The position numbers and the translations under genes were made by a program. Under the pieces are notes generated by a model that did not search any database, was not told where the DNA came from, and saw nothing but the letters and a program-made list of their open reading frames with translations. Source: Rodentolepis nana (Eukaryota > Platyhelminthes > Cestoda > Cyclophyllidea > Hymenolepididae). Taken from it: a stretch of 50,874 nt of DNA. Below are positions 1 to 12,400 of this stretch, one piece after another (position 1 is the first letter of the stretch; the number at the start of each line of letters is the position of its first letter). The stretch is from contig UZAE01000032.1 in NCBI GenBank assembly GCA_900617975.1, forward strand, positions 1-50,874, read 5' to 3'.

Positions 1-34
1 CCCCCCATTAGTGAATTCATATATGTTTATTTCT

Positions 35-706
35 GGGGTATGCGATAGACTTACCTCCACGTGGTGCACTCTGGGCAACGTATACCCATACGGCAGAAAA
101 GTCTATTAATCGGAAGTTGACTTCTGACTTCAAACTACCAAGACCCCACCGCATTTCATATTCTACTAATTAAACAGTACTCACCGTTTTTCTACCTTTG
201 TGTCTGCCCGTCTCTTTTACGTCTGTGAATCATTATTCTGTCCCCCCTCTCGACTTTTCGCCACTTTGGTGTTCCTCTTCCTTTCTCTGAAGCCCGAAAT
301 TAACTAAAGGGCTTGTAGCGGATTGCTACCTTAGTAAAGCCTGACTGACTCAGAAATCTCTATGACAAATTCTCCAACGTCTAGCTAGACTCCCAGAACC
401 AGCTAAGCTATAGCCCAGCTATAAAGGAAACAGACGTGTAGCACGGAGCACGTTTGTTCAGTACGAGTATTGCGGATAAAGCGTACACGCATTGAGCTAC
501 TCATGATCAGGATGGGGATGAGGCTAAACAGAGGTTAATGATTGGTCACTGTTTGTACGGTCGCTGCACACAGAGTTGTACGGCCGCACCTCCCAATCCT
601 GGCGAGCAGACATGCAGGCATACGATGACGCACACAGCGATAATGTGTCCCACAGGCTAATGATACCTATCATAACGCCTGCCATTTGAAATAAATAAAT
701 AAATAA
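35..706 (+). repeat. SINE-like dispersed repeat, copy A (interrupted by a solo LTR)
   Basis: This is a copy of the most abundant repeat in the window. It starts with GGGGTATGCGATAGACTT, followed by the CCACGTGGTGCACTCTGGGC core, and ends with CCTGCCATTTG and an (AAAT)n tail. The 12-bp sequence ATGTTTATTTCT flanks it at 23-34 and 707-718, a clean target-site duplication. The copy is split at 314-654 by an LTR-like insertion. The uniform 5' end and the A-rich tail indicate retroposition. Confidence 0.85.
314..654 (+). mobile_element. Solo LTR nested in SINE copy A
   Basis: The 341-bp insertion begins TGTAGCGG and ends CCCACA, giving the TG...CA ends of an LTR. The 4-bp sequence GGCT flanks it at 310-313 and 655-658; other SINE copies have GGCT once at this point, so it is a target duplication. 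A TATAAA lies at 420-425, where an LTR promoter would be. There is no internal retrotransposon sequence, so this looks like a recombination product of a gypsy-type element. Strand follows its similarity to the fragment at 33094. Confidence 0.65.
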
Positions 707-718
707 ATGTTTATTTCT

Positions 719-1560
719 TACTCGAAGTTATTTTGAAGCAGAAACTGTTTTAATAATAAAAGAGATAAACATAAATGACGTTATTTTGAAATCGATTATT
801 ATTTTTTTACTCAAATTATCTGAATATGAAAATAATTATATACGTTGATTTAAGGTAAATTTACTCATTTGACCGATGTTGTATTTTAATATTTGCTTTC
901 AAATATTTGTTTTAAATTACTTTTCTTTCTTTTAGTGTAGATCTATTGTCAATGACTTCCTCTGTAAGCGTGATTTTTCTCTGAGAATTTTCTCTTTAAC
1001 TTAATAATTTTTTTCAAAGATTTGGGCCAGAATACTGTGGAAGTTCCAGCAATAGAATGAATTAATTATGGCTAATCATATCGTCAAGTAAATCGCCTCC
1101 AAATAACATCAAAAAACGAGGGCGATTTTGATCTAATTCAACTATCCTATTGGATTAAATCGAGGATTAGTGAGATTTGTTAATAGGTTTCATCAACCTG
1201 TTTTTTTATCTTAGACGACAAAGATATCATGTCCTAAAGCAATAATAAAAAACACCAACCATTGTAGACTTAACCTCTCCATTAATTTTGAGTTATTCCA
1301 TGCCATATGATTATCAGGTGATTACGTGACGCATGTCCTAGAAATTGGGTCATGGACAATTAAACACCTGTACTTTGGTAATGCAAAAAATGTAGAAAAA
1401 ATTACTACCATACACCTGGACTATCCACATATCTGAGAATAACTTTAACTAATTGCATCAAATATAAAAAAGGCAAAATCCAAATCATATTTTGAATTAA
1501 TTGGAATTATGTGATATATCCACCCCCCCCCACCCCCATACAGTACTTTAAAATATCCGA
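719..1560. other. Gene-free stretch
   Basis: AT-rich sequence with no recognised gene. It ends in a short C-rich tract near 1521-1536. I see nothing else to annotate. Confidence 0.5.
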
Positions 1561-1689
1561 GTACAAATTCAAAGCTGAAAGGTGTGTGAAGAAGATCATG
1601 GCCACTAATTTTTTGAGATTCAAATGAAGTGATGTTGATAGACTTTCCACGAAGGACAGAAAACAGTCACCTCAAGTTATGATGAAGGC

Positions 1690-2074
1690 GTTTTGGAGGA
1701 GCTGATGACATTCCTCGGGCCTAAAAACAGCGGAAATTTCACAGTCAAATTTTATTCCGACATGACAATGTCTGTGTTTATTCTTCTAGAGCTTCCAGGG
1801 CCTTTTTGAGCAAAATTTTGATGAGATGCACTTCCACATCCCTCTTATCACCCAGACTTAGCTCCTTCAGATTTTTTTGTGTTCCTAAAACTGAAAGAGA
1901 TCGCCTTAAAGGCATCCGCGTTACGCTTTTAAACGAAGCTAAAGTGCAAGTACTTTCATGGTGCCAGAGACAACCCCGCCCTCACCCCCAAATTCTGTCA
2001 TAATGGAATTTATAGGTTGAGATATGAATTACAAAGGTGTATAGATAACGAAGGAGCCTATGTGGAGAAATGAG
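1690..2074 (+). pseudogene. Degenerate mariner transposase, C-terminal part
   Basis: Conceptual translation gives the mariner catalytic C-terminus: YHPDLAPSDFFVFLKLKE, then, after a stop, a segment ending ELQRCIDNEGAYVEK. These match the [10 protein letters not shown]...F.LF and RW.KCID..GDY motifs of mariner transposases. In-frame stops interrupt the reading frame, and the upstream DNA-binding half is not recognisable. It differs from the intact mariner at 30.6-31.8 kb (FFVFLKLKE against YHLFRSMQN), so it belongs to a different, older lineage. No inverted repeats were identified. Confidence 0.75.
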
Positions 2075-2079
2075 CGTAA

Positions 2080-2959
2080 TCCCTTGTTAAATAACCTCGT
2101 GGCATGAAATCACTTATATACTGACTTTTTGTTAATTAAACACCTGATTTTAGTAAGCAATATCATTTTGCCTTAGTAGATGGAGGAAATGAATCGGTGT
2201 GTCAAGGCAGACCATTGTGATTACAAAGCTATTCAATGAGCTCGTGACATAAAAGACAAGCACCTCCCATAAACAAGGAAACGAAAGGTGATATACGAAT
2301 TTTTAAACAATAAACAATCATTTAAAATAACTATTCTGTTCAAATGAAATAAGACCCTCTGTCATCTTGATATTGCACCCAGAATCATTATAACCCACTC
2401 AAATTTACTATTTGTTTGAATCGAGACAATCCAATTAATCAATTGGGTCGTTGTGGGTAATGATGATGATAATAATAATAATATATATTTTAAAAATTGT
2501 TCCTATAAGTGATAGTCTTTTAAATAATAAACTTGAAAAGGAACGCACTAATTTATCTGCTAAGAAATTTCAATTCCCTTTCCACGTAGACGCGTTTATT
2601 GTCCCGGTTCACTTCCAATTCAAGAGGGTTTTCACCTTCGTGCACCACCTCCAATTCTCCCAATATGTCTCCGTTTTAATGATTAATTGAAAAGCCATGC
2701 GCCCCCACATTACTTGGAGCGCGTGGGCGTATGCTGAGAACTCATTTTTAACATCTTTGACGTTATAGTGGGAACTTTCAAGACACTTACCGCGTAGACA
2801 TTTTTGCGACTAAAAGCTCCCTTATCCACCCGTTAAAGGTGTGATTAGATTTGAGCTCTGCCAAAGCAGTAATAACATGCCAAGTGTCAAGCTAAACAGC
2901 TTTGAGGGGTGAAAAATAGGGAATTAATTATTATAATAAATTTACTGTGCGAAAAATTA
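2080..2959. other. Gene-free stretch
   Basis: AT-rich DNA with a short ATA/ATG-rich patch around 2460-2490. No gene, RNA or repeat was recognised. Confidence 0.5.
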
Positions 2960-3194
2960 ATTATTTCAAGTGGCAGGCGTTTTGATAGCTATCATTGGCC
3001 ATTTAGCTGACTTCGAGCTTCACAGAGGGAAGGTTCGTCAAAGTAGAAGAAAGTCGAGGGGTGGGGAACAGAAGAGTGTTTCACAGATGTAAAAGAGGCA
3101 GACAGACCCAAAGGTAGAGAAAAAGGTAAGATGAGTACTGTGAAGGGGTCGAATATGACAAGCAGTCGGGCCATGGTAGTTTGAAGTCAGAATT
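2960..3194 (-). repeat. SINE-like repeat, copy B (5'-truncated)
   Basis: Minus-strand copy of the same family. It runs from the A-rich tail (TTATTT at about 2960) through CAGGCGTTTTGATAGCTATCAT to the GGTAGTTTGAAGTCAGA block, and lacks the first 90 or so bases of the element. It abuts the copy of another repeat that starts at about 3198. Confidence 0.8.
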
Positions 3195-3197
3195 TTT

Positions 3198-3347
3198 TGA
3201 GTTTTTGTGGTGTCAGGTGAAGGCTATAGACGTATTGAGCATGTTTCCAACGGCAATTAGCGCCTTCTGTTGCGAGTCTAGTACCAATAGGGTTTATTTT
3301 GAAAGAGGACTGTATGATCCTAAGTGGGTTAAAGGGTTAATATTGAC
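3198..3347 (+). repeat. Third repeat family, copy 1
   Basis: About 150 bp that aligns with the reverse complement of 5358-5515. Shared blocks include CGCCTTCTGTT, CGAGTC.AGTACCAAT and AAAGAGGAC. The frame translating as EFLWCQVKAIDVLSMFPTAI is partly kept in the other copy (ELWWFQEKGIDALNMFSSTI), so this may be an eroded coding piece of a transposable element. The family is not identified. Confidence 0.55.
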
Positions 3348-4933
3348 CATCTTCGCTTCCTAAATCCGAGATAATGTTTCCAAATGACTTGCAGTAGCAA
3401 AGCTTCCTGTTTTGCCGTGGAAAATCATTAAAGGAGCAAAAAACATGTTCCCTTCTTTGGTAACCGAACGGTTGTGCCCATGAATTCCGCAAACTTCTTT
3501 CTGACGAATCGATATTCCCTTATAAAGCACGCATTGAAAAATTCATTTGAGGAGGTGTTTGTCCATCATCGACACAATGAAAGCAAAGTAGATTGTTAAA
3601 TGGAAGCAGTGGAAAAAGACACGAGATAATGTAAAAGATGCAGAATATTCTGCAGTATGCGTACTCAGATAGGGACTCTTGATGATAAATAAGTAAGAAT
3701 GAGTAAATTTAATATTTACAACACAAAAATTTAAATATCTTATAATGAAAAGCAAACTATTAATTCCACAATCATTCGTGTTAAGGTAAACATTTTATAT
3801 TACTCTATCCGCAAAAGAAAGTAGAAACTCGGAGATTTGAAATAAAATCTCGCAGAATGCAGTGAATAAGTGGATCGCACAGAGGAATGAATGGAAGCAG
3901 ATCACCACACTCTACACAAAAAAGGTTCTTTTTCACCCTCCACCCAGATCCCTTTAACGATCAGGGAGTGGAATCACACAGTGACCAATAAGGTGAATGC
4001 TTCCCTAAATTGACCATTACTTGACATTGGAAAGTACTTTTGCACTTCCATCACCTAATTGGCCTCCCGAAAATTGCCCAAAAATCGCAGAACTCGATAG
4101 AAGAACGCAATCTCCTTAATCTTAAGGCCTAATTCCAAGTTGCGCACAGCATCGAGCCATTGTGCTAGCACAATTGAACAAAGAACAAATTTTATGAATA
4201 ATTTAAGATACATAATTAACTTTTTTATCTAACACATCTTGGCGTCAGCTGTCAATCCAAACGGTCGATTGTTTGACCCACTTCGAAACCATAATTTTGA
4301 TCTGAGGAAAATTAGATCAAGAGTTGTATTATTGCGCCAATGAGATTTTAATAAATCAAATGAACCAGTAATATCCGTTGGTAACCGGACCATTAAGGAA
4401 CAAATAAACTCCCAACTACACGAACAAAAAAGGTAAATCTAAACTAAACGAAATTTGCAGATAAATGAGCAATTATGTCTCATTATTTTATTTTGTATAA
4501 ATTTTTGAACAATGCTTTTCACAATAATGACATTGTCAGTATCCGCACATTTTAGAGAAACCAGAAGAGTTTATCTCGCATTTTAAGGTTAATTTATGTT
4601 AATTATTTCAAAAAAATTTTTTATTGCTTGTAAAATTGATCGCTCGTTCGGATTTAGTTTATTAAGTAGAATCGGAAGAAAATGTCAGAAAGCGGGGCTT
4701 AAATTCGGAAAGAAAAAAAGTTGGCAAGAATTAACCGCTCAGACTAAAGCTCCTCATTTCCATTTTAGGAAAAATATGCAGTCTTGGATAATAAAATTTA
4801 AAATGATATAAAATAGGAGTTCACAAGCCCATTGGCGAAAGCGTTTCTCAGGACTCTTCGTGGATAGAGCGTGACTTTATAATGATTTTGTGGGGTGAGA
4901 CTTAAATTTTCCTTCTCACAATATTTATCAGAC
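3348..4933. other. Gene-free stretch
   Basis: About 1.6 kb of AT-rich sequence. Open frames here are short and lack recognisable protein features. Nothing else is seen. Confidence 0.45.
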
Positions 4934-4934
4934 T

Positions 4935-5250
4935 GGGGTGGGCGATAGACTTACCTCCACGTGGTGCACCCTGGGCAACGTATTCTCATTCGGTAAAAAT
5001 GTCTATTAACCGGCAGTTGACTTTTGACCTCAAACTACCATGACCTGACTCTAGGTCATATTCGACCAATATCACAGCACTCATCTTACCTTTTTTCTGT
5101 CTTTGTGTCTGTTTCTTGCATCTGTGAATCACTCTTCTGTTCCCCACCCCTCGAATTTCTGTTACTTTGATGTCCCTTCCCCTCTGCGAAGCCCGAAGTC
5201 AGCTAAATGGCTAATGGCTAAATGGCCTGACATTTGAAATAAATGAATAT
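4935..5250 (+). repeat. SINE-like repeat, copy C
   Basis: Full-length copy from GGGGTGGGCGATAGACTT to CATTTGAAATAAATGAAT. A nearly perfect duplication flanks it: ATATTTATCAGACT just upstream and ATATTAATCAGACT just downstream (one mismatch). The 5' stem is weakened here (ATAGACTT opposite AATGTCTAT). Confidence 0.85.
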
Positions 5251-5357
5251 TAATCAGACTTAACAAATGTGTTTGGCCAACCCGTTCATTGCTTGAGCCT
5301 CTTTGGAAATCAAAACCCACAAACTCCAGAGTCAGCATAAATCTAAAGAAAGGCGGA

Positions 5358-5515
5358 ATTAAACTCTCAACGCCCTTAAGATCGTACGGTCCTCTTTTAA
5401 AATGACATCCATTGGTACTTGACTCGTAACAGAAGGCGCGCTATTGTCGATGAAAACATGTTCAATGCATCGATTCCCTTCTCTTGAAACCACCAAAGCT
5501 CACCATGTTGGCGGT
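5358..5515 (-). repeat. Third repeat family, copy 2
   Basis: Reverse-complement partner of 3198-3347. The first third is in the same reading frame, then a small indel shifts it. An open stretch continues into flanking DNA on the minus strand, but with stops. It is probably a fragment of an unidentified transposable element. Confidence 0.5.
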
Positions 5516-6451
5516 ATCAGTCTGCTGTGGTTGGGTGCATTATTTTTCTAAAAAAAGTTTTAAATGGATCGGTTGAAAACTTGTCAAGTAAATGCCAAAA
5601 TATTGCTGTTTTGTAATAACACACAAAACAGGCCATAGTAAGTTCCCCTTAAGAGAAATCGTCTTTTTTCAACTTCCAGAAAAATTTTCTGGTCGCCGCT
5701 AGGAGTGTTTTGATTATTCTAAAGTGCTTACTGATGCATACAGTATAATGAATAGTTTATACATGAGACAAATAACCTCTTAGGGCTTGAGAAATCTTGC
5801 AAATCTCAAATAATTTTCAAGTTTTCAGTTTGGTAAATTAAAGCAAATTTAACTTGATGTTGTATTACTTTCGGGTAAATTCTTGAGGACTATGAAAAGA
5901 ATATTCCTGGTCAGAAAATACTGCCAGTAACGACTTTCCGAGATAGACATCGGACAATAACTGGAATTTGTTATAATTATCATCGATTTCCAAATCGTTA
6001 TTATCAAATATTTAACTTTTTAGTTTGTGATCAATGCTCTTCAGAATGTTGAAACATCGCGGAGCTTGGCAAACGATGAAGGAGTAAAACGTCTCAGTTA
6101 CACCGAGTGTCTTTTTTTCAAAGTTACTTCAAATAAGTTGAATCCGAAAAAATCTCATAATGCCACGAGTATTGTAGGAAATATGAATCTTTGTCCTTTA
6201 TGAAGGTGAAAATTTATCCAATTAATGAAATTCTAATAAATAAAATACCTCTTTTGTCTTATCATCAGATTCTAACGTGGGCTTACAAAAAGTTGCATTT
6301 CTTGATTGCAACAAATAATTACCAGTGAATTTTAATGTTTTCAGCCTGGTTTAAATTTAAATAATTTGGGTTGGTCTTGCGGCTTCATTTCGTAAATGAT
6401 TGAGAGGACCAGAGTTTGTTGTCTATATTACAACAACTTACAGTTTAAATT
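5516..6451. other. Gene-free stretch
   Basis: AT-rich sequence without a recognisable gene or repeat beyond the ends of the annotated copies. Confidence 0.45.
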
Positions 6452-6769
6452 TGGCCACGATAAACTTACTTCCACGTGGTGCACCCTGGACAAAGTATAC
6501 TCCATAAATTGGCAGTTGACCTCTGACTTCAAACGACCATGACCCGACTGTATGTTCTATTCGACCACTTCAGCAGTGCTTACCTCAACTTACCTTTCTC
6601 CGTACCTTTGTACCTGTCTCTTTTACACCTGCGAGTCATTCTTCTCTTCCCTCCCCCCTCTCGACTTTTTTGTGACTTAGTTGTCCCACTCTCTCCCTCT
6701 CTGTGAATCCCGAAGTCAACTAAAGGGCAATGATAACAAACATAAAGCTTGCTACTTAAAGTAAATAAG
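6452..6769 (+). repeat. SINE-like repeat, copy D (diverged)
   Basis: Copy with several substitutions and a short deletion in the 5' region (CCACGATAAACTTACTTCCACGTGG...). The CATGACCCGACTGTATG block, the C/T-rich middle and the CTAAAGGGCAATGATAAC end are clear. No target duplication is evident, suggesting an older insertion. Confidence 0.8.
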
Positions 6770-9431
6770 GTGGCCGAGGGGAAGTAGATACAACTTTTAA
6801 TTTAATAACAACTCCTCGATCTGTGTTCACTTAAGGTGGAAGATATGTGGGGTGTGCAATGCTACTAAAGATGGGCAAAGGAGTTTCACGTACTAAAAGT
6901 TTCTAGAAGATGCTTCCATGCTATCGATCACATGTCGAGCAAAAGTGGTGTGTGTTTGCCGACCCCTCCATGAGACGGTAATCTTGGCTGGTGGGGGATT
7001 TATTCTAGTGAACTCCTCAGGCGACTTCTTAAAAAACTACCAAGGTTTATTCAAGGACTTATTTGTGCAGTATCTTCTGCTCACCTATAATGGTAGAGGC
7101 ATTGGTATACTTTGCTATTTATGTGAAAGTTCAATTCTCCCCCCCCCCCCCCCCGCCTTCCCCAAACTTGTCGCGTTTCTTGATAGGTGCTTATATTGGC
7201 AAAAACATTAAACTCGATTCTAATTCTTACCACTGAAACTACTAATAATTCCTATCGTTTGGTCAATATTTCCCAACTACTTTTCACTTTTCATTTATTG
7301 ACATATTTGATGTGATAAACTGATTCGCCAATAGCACAGAGAGCGATTACATAAGTAATTTCACCGCCTGGGAAATTGACTGACAACATGAACAAAATTA
7401 AAGCACAAAATTGATCTGAGGTATTTGATGACTAAATAATGGTTTAAGAGGGAATTAGAAGGAATTTGGCCTATATTTTTGTCGCTCTTTTTACAATTTA
7501 GCACGATGGCAGAGGAAGGTATTCCTTGCAGTATCACTTTGATCTCAACTCCTATAGTTATCTATTTGGTTAAGTTAATCTTTAATCAGTATTTGTAGGC
7601 AACCTTTTGCAGAGTAGAATCCATTTCAACGCTTTATAATTAAAGCGTGCTCAATCCTAAAATTCTGATGGATATTTATCATACTGAAATATTATAAGTA
7701 GTCTGAAAAATAGCTCTTGTATTGCGGTGGAGGGAATGCTTAAACTGAATTATTTCCGAATTTGCAACGCAATTGACATAATAAAAAATATATTAGATTT
7801 TATGCCCAACAAAATGTTTTTTTAACAACTTCTTTTTTCCTTTGTAGTTGCAGTTTTTTTGGAGCTAACTTAGAGTTCAATGAGTTTTCTCCGATTCCTG
7901 AGGACAAAATTCCAGCATTCCTTGAAAGTTGTGTATGCATTGCATATTTGCAATCATTAAGAAATGTGAAATAACATCTCCCTATAGATTGACGATGCCC
8001 CAATAAACGCATTCCACGTCATGCATTCTGTTGCCTCCAAGTCTTTGAGGCAGCTTAGCTAATTTCGAGAGGTATTCCATACTGGGAGATTACCGAAGAT
8101 ATTCGTGTGTTCCAATCAGGAACGTAAGTTTTCAAAGTGATGCTATACCTTTTCTTACGATTGTCAAAATTTTGCTGTTTTCTTTCCAAGAACTCCCTGT
8201 TACGTAATTCGACTCAAAAATACGAGTTAATATTTCAGATCCGTTTTCTTATATAAATCTCACTTTGTGTTTTATTAAATGCTGCAATAGAATTTGCTTA
8301 TCTCTTGCACTTGAACTTATTCCAAATTCAACTCATTATTTGCTCAATCAATTGATTATAACATTAAAAAGTGTTGAGAATTAATACAATCGGTATGGCA
8401 AAAGGTAGTATGTCGTTTAGTCACTGTTATACACGGGATAAATGACTGAGTTTTAAGGAGAGGACATTAAATGGGAATATGAGAATCCTAGCTGGGATGA
8501 TTTGATCAAGAAATTTTAAATTGACAAAAAAGTACAAGAACGCTAACGATTGACATTTTGTAATTTAAATAGCAATTAGTTTAAATGCCATAAATATGAC
8601 ATATCATAGTCGATTGTTACCCAATTTAGCTTTGACTTACCATAGGTAAGTCAACGTGGTAAAATATCCTAGTACAAATAGGCTCTCTAAACGAGGTAAT
8701 CTATTGAATTTATGGCAACGGTAAAGGTGGTTAGTAACTGAAAAAAATTAACACGAATGAAAATTAATAGTTTACTAGAAGAGAAGGCCTCAGCAACTAG
8801 GACCTCAGCCTCCACAATGTTCCAGCGCTCGTGAGAGCTTGAAGTTTAATAAGTACTGGGATCGCGTACCAAACAATACACGCCGATGCAACACGTTGAA
8901 AAAATAAACAAGATGGTATGCATATCATCATCATGCATCAATTTTTTTATTTGCGATTGCGAAAACACTGTGATCAGTTTTCAAATCATTATTTTCTGGC
9001 ATTCATCTACCTGCCAGACAGTCTATCATTTGACAGGTCCGCTTTAAATGTTCGAGTTAGTGCCTCCTAGTCCGATTTCACTTGCCACGAGAGAGAGTGA
9101 TACCCAAGGCCCAAACAAAATTTCCCCATTTGGGGTATGCTAAATGCTCGATAATGAGGGCACATCGACTTTACAGTGGAATTTCCCAAACGACTTTCGC
9201 TTTCTTTAAAACCCACCTGAAGTACCTTAACAATCTATTCCTATGCGTAGATTCAGGGGCACTATTCGTAGACATTAGATAGGATTTGAACTTGTGCAAT
9301 TCAGAGATCATTGCGCCACTAAACTTAAGGTCTAAGTTTAACTAAGACAACCTAGCGCGTAATATCCAGAGATAACAGTTTATATACACTAAATTATCAT
9401 TATTTCCAATGGAATAAATACAGGCACAATT
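6770..9431. other. Gene-free stretch downstream of NSUN2
   Basis: About 2.6 kb with no recognised gene. It holds a run of C at about 7141-7155. A 97-codon frame ending at 7211 runs through that C run and has no recognisable domain, so I do not call it a gene. Confidence 0.45.
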
Positions 9432-12400
9432 TTACAAATTTTGTTCGACTTCGCCAAGTTCACTTTTTTCCACCACCTCTTCACGCACTTCAATCCGCTC
9501 GCTTCGTCCCATAATCACAGGTATAGAAGCATCCAGTCCACACAGCCTCATAATATGAACCCTCTCGTGTCGATCAATATAGTGCCTCAAACTTCGAACT
9601 CCTCTCCATCCAGAAAAAGCAATTCTACAACGTGGACGGAGGTTTGCATTCTTGATCTCCTCACACAAGTTCGGATCTGCTGGCGACTCGGGATCATAAT
9701 CAATAATTACCGGTCCAATGCTCAACTTCTCCCATTGATTCTGTACTGCCTCGGAGAATTTTTTCGCAAGGGGCATTTCTTCTTTAAGAAGTAATAGCAA
9801 GTCCTCTCGTTCGCTTAATGACAAACTGATTCGCCTATGACAGAGCTGAAGTACAAAAAGCGCAAGTGAATCGATCTCAATCACTTACTTTATTTAAGTA
9901 GAACGATAGAACTAACCTGAGGTGGATGTTGCTTTAGTTCTCTGGGAATTTGTGGTAAGAATGCCGTAGCCAAATTAATACCATCATGGAGAAGTCTATA
10001 ACCCTCAAATTGCTTGTCTGAACTGACAGCAAAAAGTTTAACTCCACCACTGACAATGTGGACAACTGAGAAATAAAAAGAAGACTTAGATCAATAGATA
10101 TAATGGTAAATTTGATGCCAGATTACCCACCTCCATTGTCACTATTAGCTTGAATGACGCGTTTGACTAGATTGTTAGTATAGTAGAGATTACGCCTTCT
10201 AATTGGCTCTCCGACTTTGCTAACACGGTAGAGAATTTGAGCAGGGTTAAGATGGAAAAGGCACTTGGATTTTCCGTCACTTTCATCATCAATACCGTAG
10301 TAGGAACGAATAATTGGCCAGTCCTTGTCTGTCTCTGGATCCACAAAAACAAAGTCCTCGTCGCGTTGTTGATTTGTCAGCATACGTGCTTTCTTCGCAT
10401 TGGAGGGATTACTTTCGCTTTCGTCTGAAACCCGAGTTTCGGTACCTAAGAGTAGAATTATAAGAGTGAAGTTATAGCAAAAGAACTAAAGCATTATCAA
10501 ACCCTGCCAGACTGGTGAAAAATTCATACAAATTATAGGAGATAGGCAGGTGAACAACAACCCCAGCTCATTAAAGCTAATGAACTAAGGGTCCGCACGT
10601 TCCGACATGATGAGTAATTATGACTATTTTAAGCCCCCCTCCCCCTATTGATTTAGCGGCTCATTAAATTTAAGAAACAAATATCTAGGAGAAAGATCGA
10701 AATGAAATCTTTTCAATCAGGTAAAGCTCAGTAGATAGGTTCCATATTGCAAGAGAGGTGTTGAAAACCTTCCAAGCCCATCAAGAACAGTATTCGCAAT
10801 ACTTGATTCAATTAGATGGAAGATAGTTTAGAACTTACGCTCTATCACCTTTCATTGGTCAGAACAAGGATTTGATTGCTCACCAATGAACGTGCACAGA
10901 TTAGTATCGACCTCGTGACCTCTGACTTGGCTGATGTGCCCGTTGGCTACTACGCCATCGGTGCACACAGATTAGTACTAATTGCCTTCGCTCGTTCCAG
11001 GGACAAATAAAATCCCGAACTAATCATAATAACAGAGACTGAAACCCTCTTCCTCCAACACCTCCCCCCCCCCCCAACACCCACCTACAATTTACCTTTC
11101 TTCTCACTTCACAATACTTTGATGTTATTTAGCCCAAAATAACTTGAATATAGCTTAATTTTAGATTTGCAATCTATAGATAATATCTCCTTGTAAAATA
11201 GAAGATAGCTTACCATTGCCAGCCGGCACAAAATTCTTTTTGAGAACCTTTGGCTTACTATTCATCCAGGGAAGATCGGCGACTTTCTCGAAAACGGCAA
11301 TAAAAAATCCACCTGTATTTTGATCATGGGGAAGAACACGGCGACAGAGCTCGAGATTTAATTCGCCTATGTTTTCAGGAGGGAAAAGACTTGGCTGGAG
11401 GGAGTTTCGTTCTCTGTAGGCACACGAAAAGAAAAAAAATTTGTGTTTGCCTCAATAGTAAAGACAATTTAACCCGGAGGTAGATGACCGCTATCAATTG
11501 ATGTAATTCTAAATATTGAATTTTTACAATATACACATATTTTACCGGATATGTCGTGTCAAAAAACATGCATACAATGAGCAAAAGCTAACTCGGGCTT
11601 AATAAGGGATATAACTAACCACTGCCACAATGATATCTAGAGATTAGGAGAAGGCAACCCTGTATAAAGGCAAAACTTTATTAAAATAACTTCCTGTGAC
11701 GAAGTTGAAATTCGAAATAGTGCAACGAGGCATGAGAGAAAATCGGATACCAAATGAACTTCTTTTAAGTAATTCTCCAATTGATTCCATACAGCATTCA
11801 AATAGCACGCAGGTTTAATATGAAAACTGTGATTAAAAAAATCTTGTAATGTGTGCTATTTTATTCTGCAACAAAACTCTTCTTGCTTCAGACCCAAATC
11901 AAGAAACAAAAAAATACGAACCTGTCTGGGACATCATCGAGTTTTTCATACCATTTGTCAGAACCCAACAAAACCTTCCAACTCTTCAAACCCGATCTGG
12001 CCACAAAACCCCCGTTTTTCGCAGCTTCAGAACCCGGCAAACACATCAAGTCCGGTTCAATCAATCGGACGGCTCCTTTACAAGCATTAAGAATCGCTGC
12101 AACTACGGCCTCATCTTCGATCGGGTTTAAACTACAAGTAGAGTAGACCAAGCGTGGAAGGTCTGTTTCGTCGGTAGATGCAGGAATTCGAAGCAGTTCC
12201 AAACCACGCTTAAGAATTCTCTTCTGGAGATCATGTTGACCCCTAGCAAGCTTGGGAGTCCATCTAGACCAAAGGTCAGGATTTTTCCGCAGTGTACCAT
12301 CACCACTACAGGGAACATCTGCGAGAATTCGATCAAAGTATAGCTGACGAAATTCATCAGGATTTTCAGGACAGTCTACAAAGAATCGAGGGTAAACTGA

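Noticed and set aside
6918..7211. 97-codon open frame in the upstream gene-free region
   Set aside because: It runs through a poly-C tract, has no recognisable domain, and no splice partner or conserved motif supports it.
9441..9794. 117-codon plus-strand frame
   Set aside because: It is antisense to the last NSUN2 exon, whose minus-strand frame is supported by splice phase and total length.
11849..12146. Three overlapping plus-strand frames of 79-97 codons
   Set aside because: All lie opposite NSUN2 exon 1 and are shadows of its coding frame.
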